This document shows, piece after piece, positions 52,839 through 64,000 of a stretch of 64,000 nucleotides of DNA. Numbering within the stretch: the first letter of the stretch is position 1; the number at the start of each line of letters is the position of its first letter. The notes beneath the pieces were generated by a model. The model worked only from the letters and a program-made list of their open reading frames with translations, was not told the DNA's origin and ran no database searches. A program made the translations under genes and the position numbers. The stretch is from Vanilla planifolia (taxonomy: Eukaryota; Streptophyta; Magnoliopsida; Asparagales; Orchidaceae): NCBI GenBank assembly GCA_023846275.1, contig CM043869.1, forward strand, positions 33,858,737-33,922,736, in the 5' to 3' direction.

Positions 52839-55800
52839 TAATACCTACGATTAGAGTATTAAGAGTGATTATAAGGTAATATCTTAAAAGGAGAACCATT
52901 AAATAAAAATGAACTCTTTTCATGCTCCTCCTCGAGGAGTATAAGAATAAATAATCTTATATCAATTATGACAATAATGATTTTGGACTTTACATATGAG
53001 ATTATGATCTCAAGATGTAATGGTATCCATTTTTTCTTTATATGCCATTTAATTTTTAAAATTATTTATTTAAATATCACCTTCTTTATAAGAAAATTAT
53101 ATATTTGAAAATCTTCTTTTCATCATAAAACTTATTTTTTTGTTTAATTTTAATTATTATGGAATATAAGAAAATCAAATATCTCAATTTCACATAATAA
53201 TCCCAAATGTTCACATTTTTACAATAGAAGTAAACTAAGGAATTCTTAAATACTAAACATGTTAAATTATTGTTACAATAGTATTGCTAACTCTACTCAA
53301 ATGTTTATGGAGTCTTATGAAATACATCTCTATTATATATAATTATTAAGATAAAAAATAGGTTGACCAAATTATCATAGGCTTAATAAACAAAATCACA
53401 TAATGATGTATGCAAAACAAAACATATCTAGGTCATATCATACATTATTGTCCATACAAAAGCATATAACAATTTAAAATATATTATTATAAAGTATAAG
53501 AATAAATCATATCATGGTCACCATATTAAGGTGTATCCTTACAAACCATATTATGAATAGAGTTATACCTACTATTATTGTTACCATTTTCAGGTGCAAC
53601 CTTATAGACTATTTTATGAATCAAGCTACGCTCTTTTAAGTCTCAATGATTTTAATCAATATTAGATACACCCTTTCAGATTATTTTTTTCTAATCGGGT
53701 TACACCCATTGTCATTGTTTGCCTATTTAGATGCACATTTATAAACTATTTTCAATATTGGGCTATACCCTTTTTTAATAACCAATATAAATATTAGATG
53801 AACCTCATGAACGTTTTGTCCTATCGGGTTACACCAACTATCATTATTTTTATATATATATTTGCACTCTAACAAACTATTTTTTGCATTAGATTACACC
53901 CTTTTTTAGGCCAAAATATTTTGAATTCATTACTCCTTAATTGTTTTTCCTATTTGTATGCTTTTTTCTTAAATAAATAATTTCGATCTTTAAACACTAA
54001 AAACATTTTTTATTTAGTTTTTTTAAACCATCATACTCCCTCCTATTTTGCTTTGAACAAATATATTAAATATATATAATACCATACACTTTACTACATA
54101 ACCAATATTCACCCCCTCGATTTTTAATTAAAATATTGAATTAAGGTGATAAACTCTCATCTATCCACAACCTTATGTTTAAAACATATATTTAAATTAC
54201 TAAATTTTCATATAACTAAAATCCTGAGTTTATGCCAAATATTGATTTAATTCAATGAATCACATCAAGCAATTATATCAATATTTACATAGCCTCATAC
54301 ATCAAGCAATTACACTAATATATACATAACTCTTATAGTTATTTTCAAGTTCTAAATTTAGTTATATAAATTTCAATTATTGTATCTATTAAATATCAGG
54401 CAAACTTATTATTAAGTTACATATATTAAAAATCCTTCATGTTACGTATCAGACAAATACGATCATTTATTAGACTACTCCAAAATTTGTAAATACTACT
54501 CATTTTCACCATCAATCATACGATGACCTTCAATATCATGTATGGTGCAGTGCTACAATGGTATATTAAGTGCTCATTTGATCGCACCAGTACAACTACC
54601 AATCATACATCTACGACGACAAACACAAACAGGGACTCCATCATAACTTACAAATATAAATTGACAGTATTGTTATGACTAGTTCAAATAGTAGATGTAC
54701 TATTCATTTTCATACCAAATCGTATAAGTATGATATTAAACTATAAGCTTTGCAAACTTCTATGTTGACTAGCTAAGTGACCATTTGATCGCATCACTAC
54801 AAATTAAAAATCATATATCTACACTAGCAACAAGTGGTGACCCCAACGTAAACTACAAATTTCAAGGTAACTTTGATCAGATTGGTACAATAAATCGATA
54901 TTCTACACTAATCTCTATACCATATGAAAACATTCTAGTCATTGGACAAGTATGATCATAACTTACTATTCATTCAAGCATGTCATAGTATCAAACAATG
55001 ATATATGCATGATTCTATCAAACAAAGCCATTAGAATGAGGCCTTCAATATGCAATAGCATTATATTGAATGGGACATGCAGTTTTTCGAGTGTTTGGTT
55101 ATAAATTGTGATATAGTTAGTATTGTATTTCTTTTTAAATATTTTATTAAAAAAGCTATAATAAAAAGTTTTAAATTATCATACTCTTTCAATGGTTTAA
55201 CCATAATATAAGAAAGTACTTGTTTACATTACATTATACATCAAAATTTGAAGCACTACATATTTCATATCTTATCTACTTATCAAGAGTTTCAAATTTA
55301 TTTTTTTCAAAGGACAACTATTTGATGTGTTAAACATCAGTCAAATGTAATATTGAGTTAGAATATGGACCTTAATTTCTCGTTATAATGGCCGTTCCTT
55401 AGAAAACTTGCTTGTGTGTCCTTGCAAATGTTTCAAAAAATAATTTCTCTTTTCTTCTCTCTCTCGCTCTCCTTCTAGAATGGATGCTAGAATTCCCCAA
55501 GAGTTCTCCCTCTTGGCTTTCGCAAAATAAATTCTTTCTTTTTTTCTTTCTCTTCCTACAAGCTTCTAACAACTCCTTTCTTCTCTCCTCCCTCTGCTCA
55601 CTTGAAATTTTCTCCCCAAAATTTCAGCAAATAAATACATGAATTCCTCCCAAAAAATTTCTAGAATCATATTTTAAGCTACCCAACACTTCCATTCCTC
55701 AAACAATTTCAAACCAAGTGGGTTACTTTTTCTCGAATGTGTCTCATTGTCTCCCTCTAACTTTGGCTACCCATGATTAATGTTAAATTGTCACTTGGTG
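52839..55800 (-). mobile_element. Probable antisense LTR relic with internal tandem motif
   Basis: The plus strand starts tgtaatacctac. At 53510-53910 there is a degenerate tandem motif (atcgggttacaccc, tgggctataccc, cttataaactatttt in turn), and at 55390-55720 a pyrimidine-rich block. The order and spacing (tandem motif about 0.7-1.1 kb from the plus-strand start, CT-rich block further on) resemble the LTR at 58465-61110. The family assignment and the upper boundary are uncertain. Confidence 0.4.
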
Positions 55801-57533
55801 TCCCTTCCTTACTAGTCGATATTAAGGGCATTAGAATTAAGAAAATCGGATTTTTATTTAAGCTTAATTAAAATTTTAGGCTTGACTTATTTTTTAAAAT
55901 TTTCAATCTAAATGCCTTCCAAAAAAATCATTGACAATTCGAAAATTATCCACACTTCAAACTTTTCCAATCATATAAATTTCATAATTTTTCAAAATCA
56001 TTTAGAATTTGTGATGCTTTTCTTTTCTAAAATTCTTATATTCATTAAAATAATATTATTTATACATAAATTTGGTCTCTCATTATGATGATGATACTTC
56101 TAATTTTTACAAAATTGGTTCCAATAAATTTCTAACAATTTGTTAAGTTTTTGGTGAGATTTAGTATTCAAGCAATTTTACCTCTTCTAAAATATCAAAT
56201 AAATAATAATAATAATATTTTTAAATAATTTCAATCTTCTGTTTTGTGACCAATACATGTCCAAATTTCACAAAATTTATATCATTAGATTCAAATAATT
56301 TATTTTTCATTATTTAAAATTCATCTTACTTTCACTTGTTCTAACAAACAAATCTTCACTAGGGGTATTCATTTGAATCTTCTTTCTTAAATAATCTAAT
56401 AAAAATAAACCTTCATTTTTGTCATATTTATTATTTATTTGTCATATAATAATGTTGTAATCAAATACTCAAAGAATTGTGGCAGAAGAAATAATAATGT
56501 CCTATTCCTCAATCTTGACATCAATAGTATGAAAATCTAATAAGATCATATTGTAGGCTTCCAAATACTCTTTAAATGTTTTATGTTAAACATTGTAAGG
56601 CAATGCCTCCTAAGTGACATCTGATGTGAGTTTCATTTGGATGTAATGATTTAATTTGTCAAAACATCACAAAAGATAACAATCTAATACATAATCAATT
56701 TAGCATGTCATGTGTTTAAGTAAGTTAGCTCAAATTAAAACCAAAGTATAAATTGTCAATAAGTTAAGAAATTATTGAATTAGCTTAGGCTCAAACTCAT
56801 AATTATAGAAAAATATATACTAAGAATTAAATAATAGTAATAGTAATACTACTAACAATCTACACATAAATAAAAAAGTGAAAAAACATGGTATAAGAGG
56901 TTTCAAACAAGAATAAACAATGGACTATGTAGCATAATCAAACCTATACAAAACGTATAACATTATTTTGGGATAGCAAGTGAGAGATATTCCAATCTTT
57001 ATTACAAAGCAATGAAAAATAAAGCACAAAGGTTGTTCTAAGTAAGCCATCTTATGCAATTTGTAAACCACACTATGTGATTTTTTTTTAATCTCACAAG
57101 ACAATTTGTGAACAACCCTAAGCAATCCCTCTAAGGTTTCCATATCTAGAGATAGAGATTGAATAATTTAAAGAGCAAGAAAACACATATTATATCTTCT
57201 AAATAAAGTTTTAGTAGTTTTGGAATTTTTTATGGTGATAAGAAATTTTTCCTTAATGCCATGAATCCGACCTCCCATTCACTTCTAAAATTATCTCTAA
57301 TTAGATTTGGTCCCACCAGTAGGTTTTCCTTATTTCTAAATCTAAAGTGTCAATTTCATTCATCAAGCTTTTGATAATCTCTCTACAACCTCATATTATG
57401 GGGCCTATGTATATGTTATACGATGTATTCTACTATATATGATGAAAATATACAAGACATGAAGGAGAAGTCCAATCTATCACTCACTTTATAAAGGACT
57501 TTTCATAGGTTATAAGTTATTCCAAATTGTGTG
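55801..57533. other. AT-rich intergenic stretch
   Basis: No recognisable gene or element. A 72-codon open frame on the minus strand (56925-57143) has no family likeness. Confidence 0.5.
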
Positions 57534-57591
57534 GGACTAAAATGAAGAAAATAGAAGAAAATGGACTAAAATGAAGAAAATAGAAGAAAAT
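57534..57591 (+). repeat. 29-bp tandem duplication
   Basis: Two exact copies of a 29-base purine-rich unit starting ggactaaaatgaagaaaata, at 57534 and 57563. Confidence 0.95.
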
Positions 57592-57829
57592 GGAGAAAAA
57601 TTAAAAAATAATAAAATATTTAGGTTAATCACTCAAGGAATTGAGGGGACACCACATTGTAGTTTTTGGGAACTACCTATGTAATAAAGAAATTTCTCAG
57701 TTTAGTCACATCAAGAAAAATTCTAGATATTATCTCAATAGGTTGCCATGAAGTTGTCAGATTTGTCGATGTGTCTGTTTTAAATCTATTACTATTAGGT
57801 TGAGGTATTGCTAACATCAATCTACTCAA

Positions 57830-58303
57830 ACTAAAGGAGGCTAGTTGCCCCCAAATAAGTAACTTTGTGACATCTTGGTTGGCTAATCTTCTATTTTTAT
57901 TAGAAATCTATCAAATGATTTTACGTCATCCATTAATGTAAAATGTAAATAATTATACTTCAAGTATAAGTGATTTATGAGTGACATGACCATCTATAAG
58001 GCTTCCAACTTTTACTTTAAGTTCTTAATCTCTTGATCGACAACATTTTTAAAAACTTTATTTTATAGATATAATTGACTTGAATAGAGAAATTATTGAT
58101 CAAACTCTTCTTTCTATGCATCTATTCAACTAATTTATACTTCACATTCCAAGGGTTTGAGAAAGCCTTCTTTGGTTAAACATGCTTGCACCTTAATCAT
58201 TTAGACATTAAAGATTACTTTGCCATGAAATTTCTTATACCATCATTCTAAAACTTTTTGGCATCTCTTAGATTTCAATAAGGGCTAGCTTTAATACTAA
58301 TTT
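57830..58303 (-). mobile_element. Copia Gag relic with primer-binding site, minus strand
   Basis: On the minus strand, ttagtattaaagctagccc (about 58282-58300) resembles the copia primer-binding site tggtatcagagc. Downstream a decayed copia Gag reads KFHGKVIFNV, MIKVQACLTKEGFLKPLE, KLEAL and SLINHLYLKY, the usual order of the UBN2-type Gag N-terminus, with several stops. A plus-strand sequence starting tgttataacaaag at about 58302 would be the end of its LTR, which is cut short by the gypsy-type LTR beginning at 58465. Confidence 0.65.
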
Positions 58304-58464
58304 GTTATAACAAAGAATCATTTTATGAGTGCAAAGGAGGACTTTTGAAAAATCTACTCCTAATAAATAACAAAATAGAGCAAGCAATTATAATAATCAA
58401 GGATGAAATAAAATGATGTTAAGGTTTTTTCTATGGTTGGTCAAAAGATAACTTATGCCTATAG

Positions 58465-59602
58465 TGTCATGCCCCAACCTTGCATGGTCTAAATGCAACC
58501 TAAAAAACCAAATAAAAACTAAATTATTGGGTCAAAACAAGGTTAAAAACAATTTCATAAGATATAAAACTAAAATCAAACAAGGGTGATAATAAAACAT
58601 TTCGATCCAGACATCATCTCAAATAAAAAACTAAGTAATACATATAGTCTCTAAACTATCAAATAATATAAATACTTAAATAAAATATAAGTACAATGTC
58701 TATAAAAAAAGTACAACAAAACCCTTACAAAATATCTCTCAAGTTCTTACAAAAATAAATACTTTTTTATACTCAAGGTTCTAATCTATCCTATAGAAAT
58801 CTCAAACTCCATGAATATGTGCATCTTGGCATATAATGTAAGTTGGTGACAAATATAACATATTCATCAAGCAAACTACTAGATACAAGCATATAAGATA
58901 ATATCAAAGTTCAAATATATAACCAAGAAATGAGGATGAAACAATAAATAAAATATGTGCATGACAATTTCAAAAAGATATGAGAATATTGTATCATTTT
59001 ATAAATGCTCATATATATTATGATCATATATGCATATAAATATCATATAGTACTTATATTATATCTTTTATTTTCTTCTTTTTATATTCAAATTTGATTA
59101 ATCTTTATTTGTTTCTTTTTCATGTCTTTTTTGTTTTTTCTTCAAGACTTAGATTTTCTCATATAACAATTATCCTCACTCTTTGAGATCTCATCTCATT
59201 ATCTATCCTAAGCCATTACCCATATCATTTATCATCTTGTGATCACAATAAGAACCCTCTATTATGCCATAGCCCTCAATTTGGGTACTAATGATAGCAT
59301 GATGGTAATTGTTTTTCATATATATCGCTAAGCCACTACCAATATGACCTAGCATACTATGCTCACGATGGCAAGACCTTTGTTAACTCATGGCCCCTAA
59401 TTTGGGTACTAACAACAATAGGATGATTTACTTTCTCATATCAAGAAGCTTCAAGATAAAGCCATGAAGAAAATATCTTACATCATTATTTCTTCTTTCT
59501 CATGATTTTTAAAATCATTAAGTTTCAACAATCTTTCTTTTTTTTTTCTTGTTTTTTTCTCTTATTTCAATATTTTTTCTTATTTTATGATTTAATTTTT
59601 AT

Positions 59603-59661
<59 letters not shown>

Positions 59662-61110
59662 CATAATAATAATGAGTAATCATGTAAATCAAATTATATA
59701 TAAATGATTTTATGTCATGCAAGGTGCTCATAATATATTACATTCCATAATAATATTTTAAGATAATTAAAGAATTAAACCTACTTATATCATAATTATT
59801 TAGTTTTCTTACTTGATAGCTCTAAGATATTTTTTTAACTATCTTGTCTTTTTTTTATTTTTTTTATTTTTTGCATACTTTTTATTATATTTTATTAATA
59901 ATTATTCAACTTCATGTTTTCAAGATTTAAGAGTTTATTCATTTTGCTTCACACTTCCTATTCTTTCATATTTTATAAAACTACTTAGTTTTTAACAATT
60001 TTAAAAATATTCATAAATTATAATCAGATTCACTATTCATAGTTTCACTTTATATAATATAATCCCTTCTATTATACTATATAGTTGCCAATAAGCAGCC
60101 ATTTAGACATTGGGTCAAACAAACAAATCTTAGCTTTTACCCATTCATAAAGCTAATCATATTGTCTAATTATTCTATTGGATTATATGATCTTCAGGGT
60201 TTAGCCATGCGATTCCCATCTCAAATAGTTTGATTTGTTGAACAAGGCCCAATTATATAGTCAGATGAATATTATCGTACTCTATGATTCTATCGAGAAT
60301 TTGAGATCTAGCACTAAATTAATCATATACTCTCACAAATATTATATATTTTATAATCATCTCTAGAAAAAGACCAACTCAAAATCACCTACTCATTGCT
60401 CTTTCCATTGCCCCCATCGTATCATCGTATTAGGTAGATTAGATACTATGATCAACTCGATCATACAACATGCGAGACAAGGTAAAAAATGATGAGTTGT
60501 GGATTTAGCCTAACCAGTGATCAAATGAAAGCAAAACTCGTAGTAGCCTCACACATAACCCCACAACATATTAAGAAAGAAAAATTTTGAGTAGAATCTC
60601 ACATTACTAAACTCTTTTGGTTGGAAAGAGATCAGAGTTTCTTTCCAATTTCTATCCCTTCACAGGTTTGAGATTCTCACCAATAGTTGTAGATTAAGTT
60701 AGAATCACTTGACGATTCCTCATTTCCTCTCTCTTAAACCATTTTCTCTTCTCCCACTTCTATTTTAGAGCTTCATTTTTCTCTTATTTTTCTTTTGTAA
60801 CTACTGTGAAAGGGAGAAAAGCATTAAGTTTTTATAAAAAAAACGAAACATTCTTTTTTTATATTAAAAATTCATAAAAACTTTTTAAAACCTTCTAAGA
60901 ATTATAAACAACATATCTATAAATTATTCAAGTCAAGATCTTCATATTAATATGCTCAAATTCTGAATTTGATAATTGTAATCTTAGCATACATTTTAAG
61001 ATAGATGATAAAGCAATAATTTTTTAGTTCTAGTTCTATATAAACACATTTAATAGTAAAATAACAATTAAAAGTATATTTTATAATTAATTAAATTAAG
61101 TTGTTATATA
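58465..61110 (-). mobile_element. Gypsy chromovirus LTR, copy 2
   Basis: The plus strand begins tgtcatgccccaacc, complementary to the usual LTR end ggggcatgaca. It is collinear with copy 1 in intron 6 (28024-30870), including a two-unit internal repeat (gccatagccctcaatttggg near 59265 and catggcccctaatttgggta near 59390), the microsatellite, the agtcagatgaatattatcgt block near 60260 and the cacataaccccacaaca block near 60550. The sequence is strongly diverged, so both are old. The upper limit is approximate and no duplication of the target was confirmed. Confidence 0.7.
59605..59661. repeat. (CA)n(TA)n compound microsatellite in LTR copy 2
   Basis: About 36 bases of CA followed by 21 bases of TA, in the place where copy 1 has its CATA/TA/TATG palindrome. 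Confidence 0.95.
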
Positions 61111-61845
61111 TATGATGAGGAAAAGATTAATATTCAATATTAAGATCATGTATAACTAAAAATAAATAATCAAAAATAAAACATGATTTATAAGAATACA
61201 AATAAAAAAAAGTAAGTTTTTAGTAAAGAAAAAGGTTGATCTCACATCCAAACACAAAGATCATCTTCCTCCCTTAATATCTCTCAATATTCATAATAAC
61301 GAAACCAAAAGACAAAAAATTGATTCATTTTCAATGAAAAATCTATTCGAATAACGTAAGCTCTTTTCAAGCACAAATAAAAATAAAAAAAATCATGAAT
61401 TAAAAGTTCATTACAAGCATACAAATTCTTTTTCTTGCTTTTTTTATTTCTCAATGTAGATAATCAAGAAACTAAAAACAAAAGAAATAAAAATGAATTG
61501 TTCTCAATAAAAAAAGATAGTTGAATAATCTATATCCTTTTCTTTCTCTCATTGACAATCCTTTATCAATCACTCTTCTCATGTCCATAAACTAATGGAA
61601 GATTTATTAAATTTTTTCTTTTTTTAATTATTTAATTTTTTAAGTCTAAATAATTAGATTTAAGAATAAATAATTAACAATAATATCTAAAATATTTTTC
61701 AATACATTGTTTATGATTTGATAATCTAAAATTAATTATTTTTATTTCGATATTTAAATTTAAAATAATATTTAAAAATGGTAAACTTCAATGGTATAAA
61801 TAAAAATTTTATTTATATATGAATCAAAAGAAAAAAAAAAGATAA

Positions 61846-61850
<5 letters not shown>
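61111..61850. other. AT-rich intergenic stretch
   Basis: Nothing recognised. If LTR copy 2 is a 3' LTR, remnants of its pol would be expected here, but I could not read any. Confidence 0.45.
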
Positions 61851-61888
<38 letters not shown>

Positions 61889-61889
61889 T
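61851..61889 (+). repeat. (GA)n microsatellite
   Basis: About 39 bases of GA with one interruption (aaag). Confidence 0.95.
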
Positions 61890-62263
61890 GCAGGCTCATT
61901 AATGGGACAAATCAGAATTTTTGTTTTACAAAATTAAAAGAATTCAAATGTTTTCTAAGGATAAACGGGTTTTAAAATTTATTTGATTAAAAAGTTTATT
62001 ACCAAACGAAAAAAAAGATAATCTTATCATCTATGCCTTCAAGTCTAAAGTTATCAAATGAATGTACAGCATGATGAGATCGATAGATAGAGCTGTATAT
62101 CCATGAATGTACAGCTTTCTTCACTGGCAGCACAAGTTGAGGAGAAGAAAGAATAAGAAGGCAAGGAAAGTCTCAACTTGAAGCACTCTGTTGCCGCCCA
62201 CCGGAGATTGCCAGCCGCCCACCACAGGAGATTGCCAGCCGCCCACCGGGATCATGCGCGAGC

Positions 62264-63694
62264 ATGGTTCCACTCAATCGTTCCTTCGCGGAGGTGCTCG
62301 GAGGAGGAGACAAGCCCTCCCCCTGTCGTCCCCGCAAGGCGACCTCATATAAAGGAGAGCCGGAGGTTGCGTTCTCTCCGGAGGAGGTCACCAAGCTCGC
62401 AGCGCCTTACAAACTTTCCTTGGTTGGAAAATTCTCCCATGGCCGCCCTCCCCTCGTCGACATCCGCGCTGCCCTGACCAAGGTTGGCTTCAAATCTTCC
62501 GTCACTGTGGGCCTCCTAAACCCTAAGCATGTCTTCATAAAGTTCGACTGCGAGGACGACTACCTTCTCTGCTGGTCGCGCCCCCTCAGATACATCAATG
62601 AGTACCCAATGCGCCTGCTCAAATGGTCGCCGGCGTTCAGATACGACGCCGACCCCTCAGTGGTGCCCATCTGGATTTGCTTCGACCAGCTCCCCATTTA
62701 CCTGTTCAACAAAGCGGCATTGTTTTCCATCGCTGCTGCGATCGGCACGCCTCTTAAAATCGACTCAGCGACTGCTGCGGTATCCCGGCCACACATGGCT
62801 AGAGTTTGCGTGGAGCTCGACATCGCGCGGCCCCTGCCAAGTCGTATCCGGATTTCGGAGTTCACGGGGATCAAATCTGGTGGATTCTGGCAGCCCGTCT
62901 CCTACGAAGGTGTCCCCCATTACTGCTCGGCCTGCCAGACCATTGGCCACGAGGCTGCCCACTGCCGATCAACCAAAGCGAAACAGGTTCGCACATCGTC
63001 TCCGGCGATTAAAAAAGACAAACAGCATGCCCTCTCCTCCGCTGCCCCTCCCCCAATCTCTCTTCCTGCTCACCCCCCCACATTCGAAATTGGCCAGTGC
63101 TCATCTCCGAAACCTCGGCTGGATGTGCAGATACATAATCTTTCGTCTGAATCTGAACCACTTTCTCCTAAGCAACTCGAAAATTCCCTGTGCATCGTCT
63201 CCCCGCCACCCATCGGCCCTCCTAAGCCTACGATACCATCAACAGACAGCTCCCTTATCGATCTTCCGATCCCCCCTGTTACCATTCTGGTCCTGCCCAT
63301 GCCTCCACCTAATGACCCCAACTACCTCCTACAACCGGCCAGGTCCCCTCCACTGTCGGGCACTCAGAGCCTGCCGCCCTTTGATACTGGGTCAACTCCT
63401 CTATCCCCTGATAATATTCCAGACCTCAACCTCCTGGAACATTCCGTTACCTCTTCCCCCTCTCCGGTGGCGAGCTCTGCATCCCCCGGCCCGCACCAGG
63501 AAATTCAGCAAACCCTTACGGACACCGCTCAAAGGGCTATCCCCTGCGATTCAAATACATTCGCCCTGCTTACTGATATTCCTCCTGCTCGATCTAAAAG
63601 CAAAAAAGGGAAAACAAAAACCGCCAACCAGGTCCCCATCCCGCCGGTCACCCGGAGCTCTACAGGCTCCAAAGCCTCCTCTTCTCATGATTAG
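62264..63694 (+). CDS. LINE ORF1 protein (DUF4283, CCHC zinc knuckle)
   Basis: 476 aa, uninterrupted, from the ATG at 62264. Residues about 40-215 form the DUF4283 domain typical of plant L1 ORF1 proteins (YKLSLVGKFSHGRPPL, VFIKFDCEDDYLLCW, PIWICFDQLPIYLFN). A single zinc knuckle CSACQTIGHEAAHC (221-234, CX2CX4HX4C) follows, then a long Pro/Ser-rich region and a basic C-terminus (SKSKKGKTKT). It is the RNA-binding component of the LINE particle. Codon use is GC-rich, unlike neighbouring DNA. The last eight bases overlap ORF2. Start choice is secure because the domain begins soon after. Confidence 0.93.
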   Translation: MVPLNRSFAEVLGGGDKPSPCRPRKATSYKGEPEVAFSPEEVTKLAAPYKLSLVGKFSHGRPPLVDIRAALTKVGFKSSVTVGLLNPKHVFIKFDCEDDYLLCWSRPLRYINEYPMRLLKWSPAFRYDADPSVVPIWICFDQLPIYLFNKAALFSIAAAIGTPLKIDSATAAVSRPHMARVCVELDIARPLPSRIRISEFTGIKSGGFWQPVSYEGVPHYCSACQTIGHEAAHCRSTKAKQVRTSSPAIKKDKQHALSSAAPPPISLPAHPPTFEIGQCSSPKPRLDVQIHNLSSESEPLSPKQLENSLCIVSPPPIGPPKPTIPSTDSSLIDLPIPPVTILVLPMPPPNDPNYLLQPARSPPLSGTQSLPPFDTGSTPLSPDNIPDLNLLEHSVTSSPSPVASSASPGPHQEIQQTLTDTAQRAIPCDSNTFALLTDIPPARSKSKKGKTKTANQVPIPPVTRSSTGSKASSSHD

Positions 63695-64000
63695 TTTCCT
63701 CGCTTGGAACACCAGGGGGATCGCCAACGACACCACCCTAGGCCGCCTGAGACACTTGATCAAATCCTTCCACTTAGACATGCTCATCATCATCGAACCA
63801 TTTGTCCCGGCAGATCATCTCAATCGGTACTGCGCCAAGTTGGGTTTCGCAAATGGCCTCTGCTTACCCTCTGGCCAACTCTGGATCCTCTGGGCCGACA
63901 ACTGGTCGGTCACCCCAAAATGCTCCTCAACACAATCGATACTCTTGGAGGTAAGCTCCCCTTGCCTTCCGTTCCCCATTTTCATAACAGCCGTCTATGG
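63687..64000 (+). CDS. LINE ORF2 protein, N-terminal part (AP-type endonuclease)
   Basis: Starts at ATG 63687 in the +1 frame relative to ORF1, overlapping it in ATGATTAG, and stays open to the window end (104 complete codons). The beginning ISFLAWNTRGI matches the first strand of the endonuclease/exonuclease/phosphatase fold (N of AWNTRG is the catalytic Asn), LDMLIIIEPF holds the metal-binding Glu, and ITAVYG at the end is the usual VYG strand. Reverse transcriptase should follow beyond the window. The overlap suggests translation by reinitiation after ORF1. Confidence 0.88.
   Translation, partial: MISFLAWNTRGIANDTTLGRLRHLIKSFHLDMLIIIEPFVPADHLNRYCAKLGFANGLCLPSGQLWILWADNWSVTPKCSSTQSILLEVSSPCLPFPIFITAVY

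Larger units (their letters stand above)
62165..64000 (+). mobile_element. L1-type LINE retrotransposon, 5' part
   Basis: A sharp shift from AT-rich DNA to GC-rich sequence near 62165 marks the approximate 5' end. A short repeat (gccgcccacc at 62193, 62214 and 62238) lies in the 5' UTR. ORF1 is intact and ORF2 is open to the window edge, so the copy may be recent. Reverse transcriptase, 3' tail and target-site duplication lie outside. Confidence 0.85.

Overview
This is AT-rich plant nuclear DNA. The evidence is spliced genes with GT-AG introns, one with introns up to about 10 kb, plant-type gene families, and heavy loading with Ty1/copia, Ty3/gypsy and LINE elements. GC-rich first exons (LRR gene, PP2C gene) set in AT-rich DNA, together with very long transposon-filled introns, would suit a monocot with a mid-sized or large genome. 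That is inference; the species cannot be read from the window.

Layout. (1) 430-35444, plus strand: a complete WD40 gene homologous to LEC14B/DCAF11, nine exons encoding about 481 residues, spread over 35 kb that is about 96% intron. Introns 3, 4, 5 and 6 (10.3, 9.6, 3.7 and 8.8 kb) hold the transposon debris: a copia gag-integrase relic, an antisense gypsy protease relic, a PIF/Harbinger transposase pseudogene, a well-preserved 2.4 kb solo LTR with a 5 bp target-site duplication, and an antisense gypsy chromovirus LTR with the end of its pol gene. Intron 7 uses a GC-AG splice pair. (2) 35789-36970, minus strand: an intronless secreted leucine-rich-repeat protein, convergent with the WD40 gene and 344 bp away. 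An inverted repeat carrying a G-box lies upstream of it. (3) 38422-47341, minus strand: a PP2C-family protein phosphatase with three coding exons, a 7.5 kb first intron and an unusual N-terminus (Gly2 plus nine consecutive Cys). (4) 47.6-62.1 kb: a gene-free stretch of LTR relics and microsatellites, including a second copy of the gypsy LTR seen in intron 6. (5) 62165-64000, plus strand: the 5' part of an L1-type LINE with an intact ORF1 (DUF4283 plus CCHC knuckle) and the start of ORF2 (endonuclease), running off the window end.

The three host genes share no obvious pathway: a likely CUL4-DDB1 substrate receptor, an apoplastic LRR protein and a probably membrane-anchored phosphatase. The most unusual structure is in the solo LTR. 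Three hairpin modules there keep their pairing through compensatory base changes, and in two other LTR families of the window a tandem repeat block sits at the same relative position.
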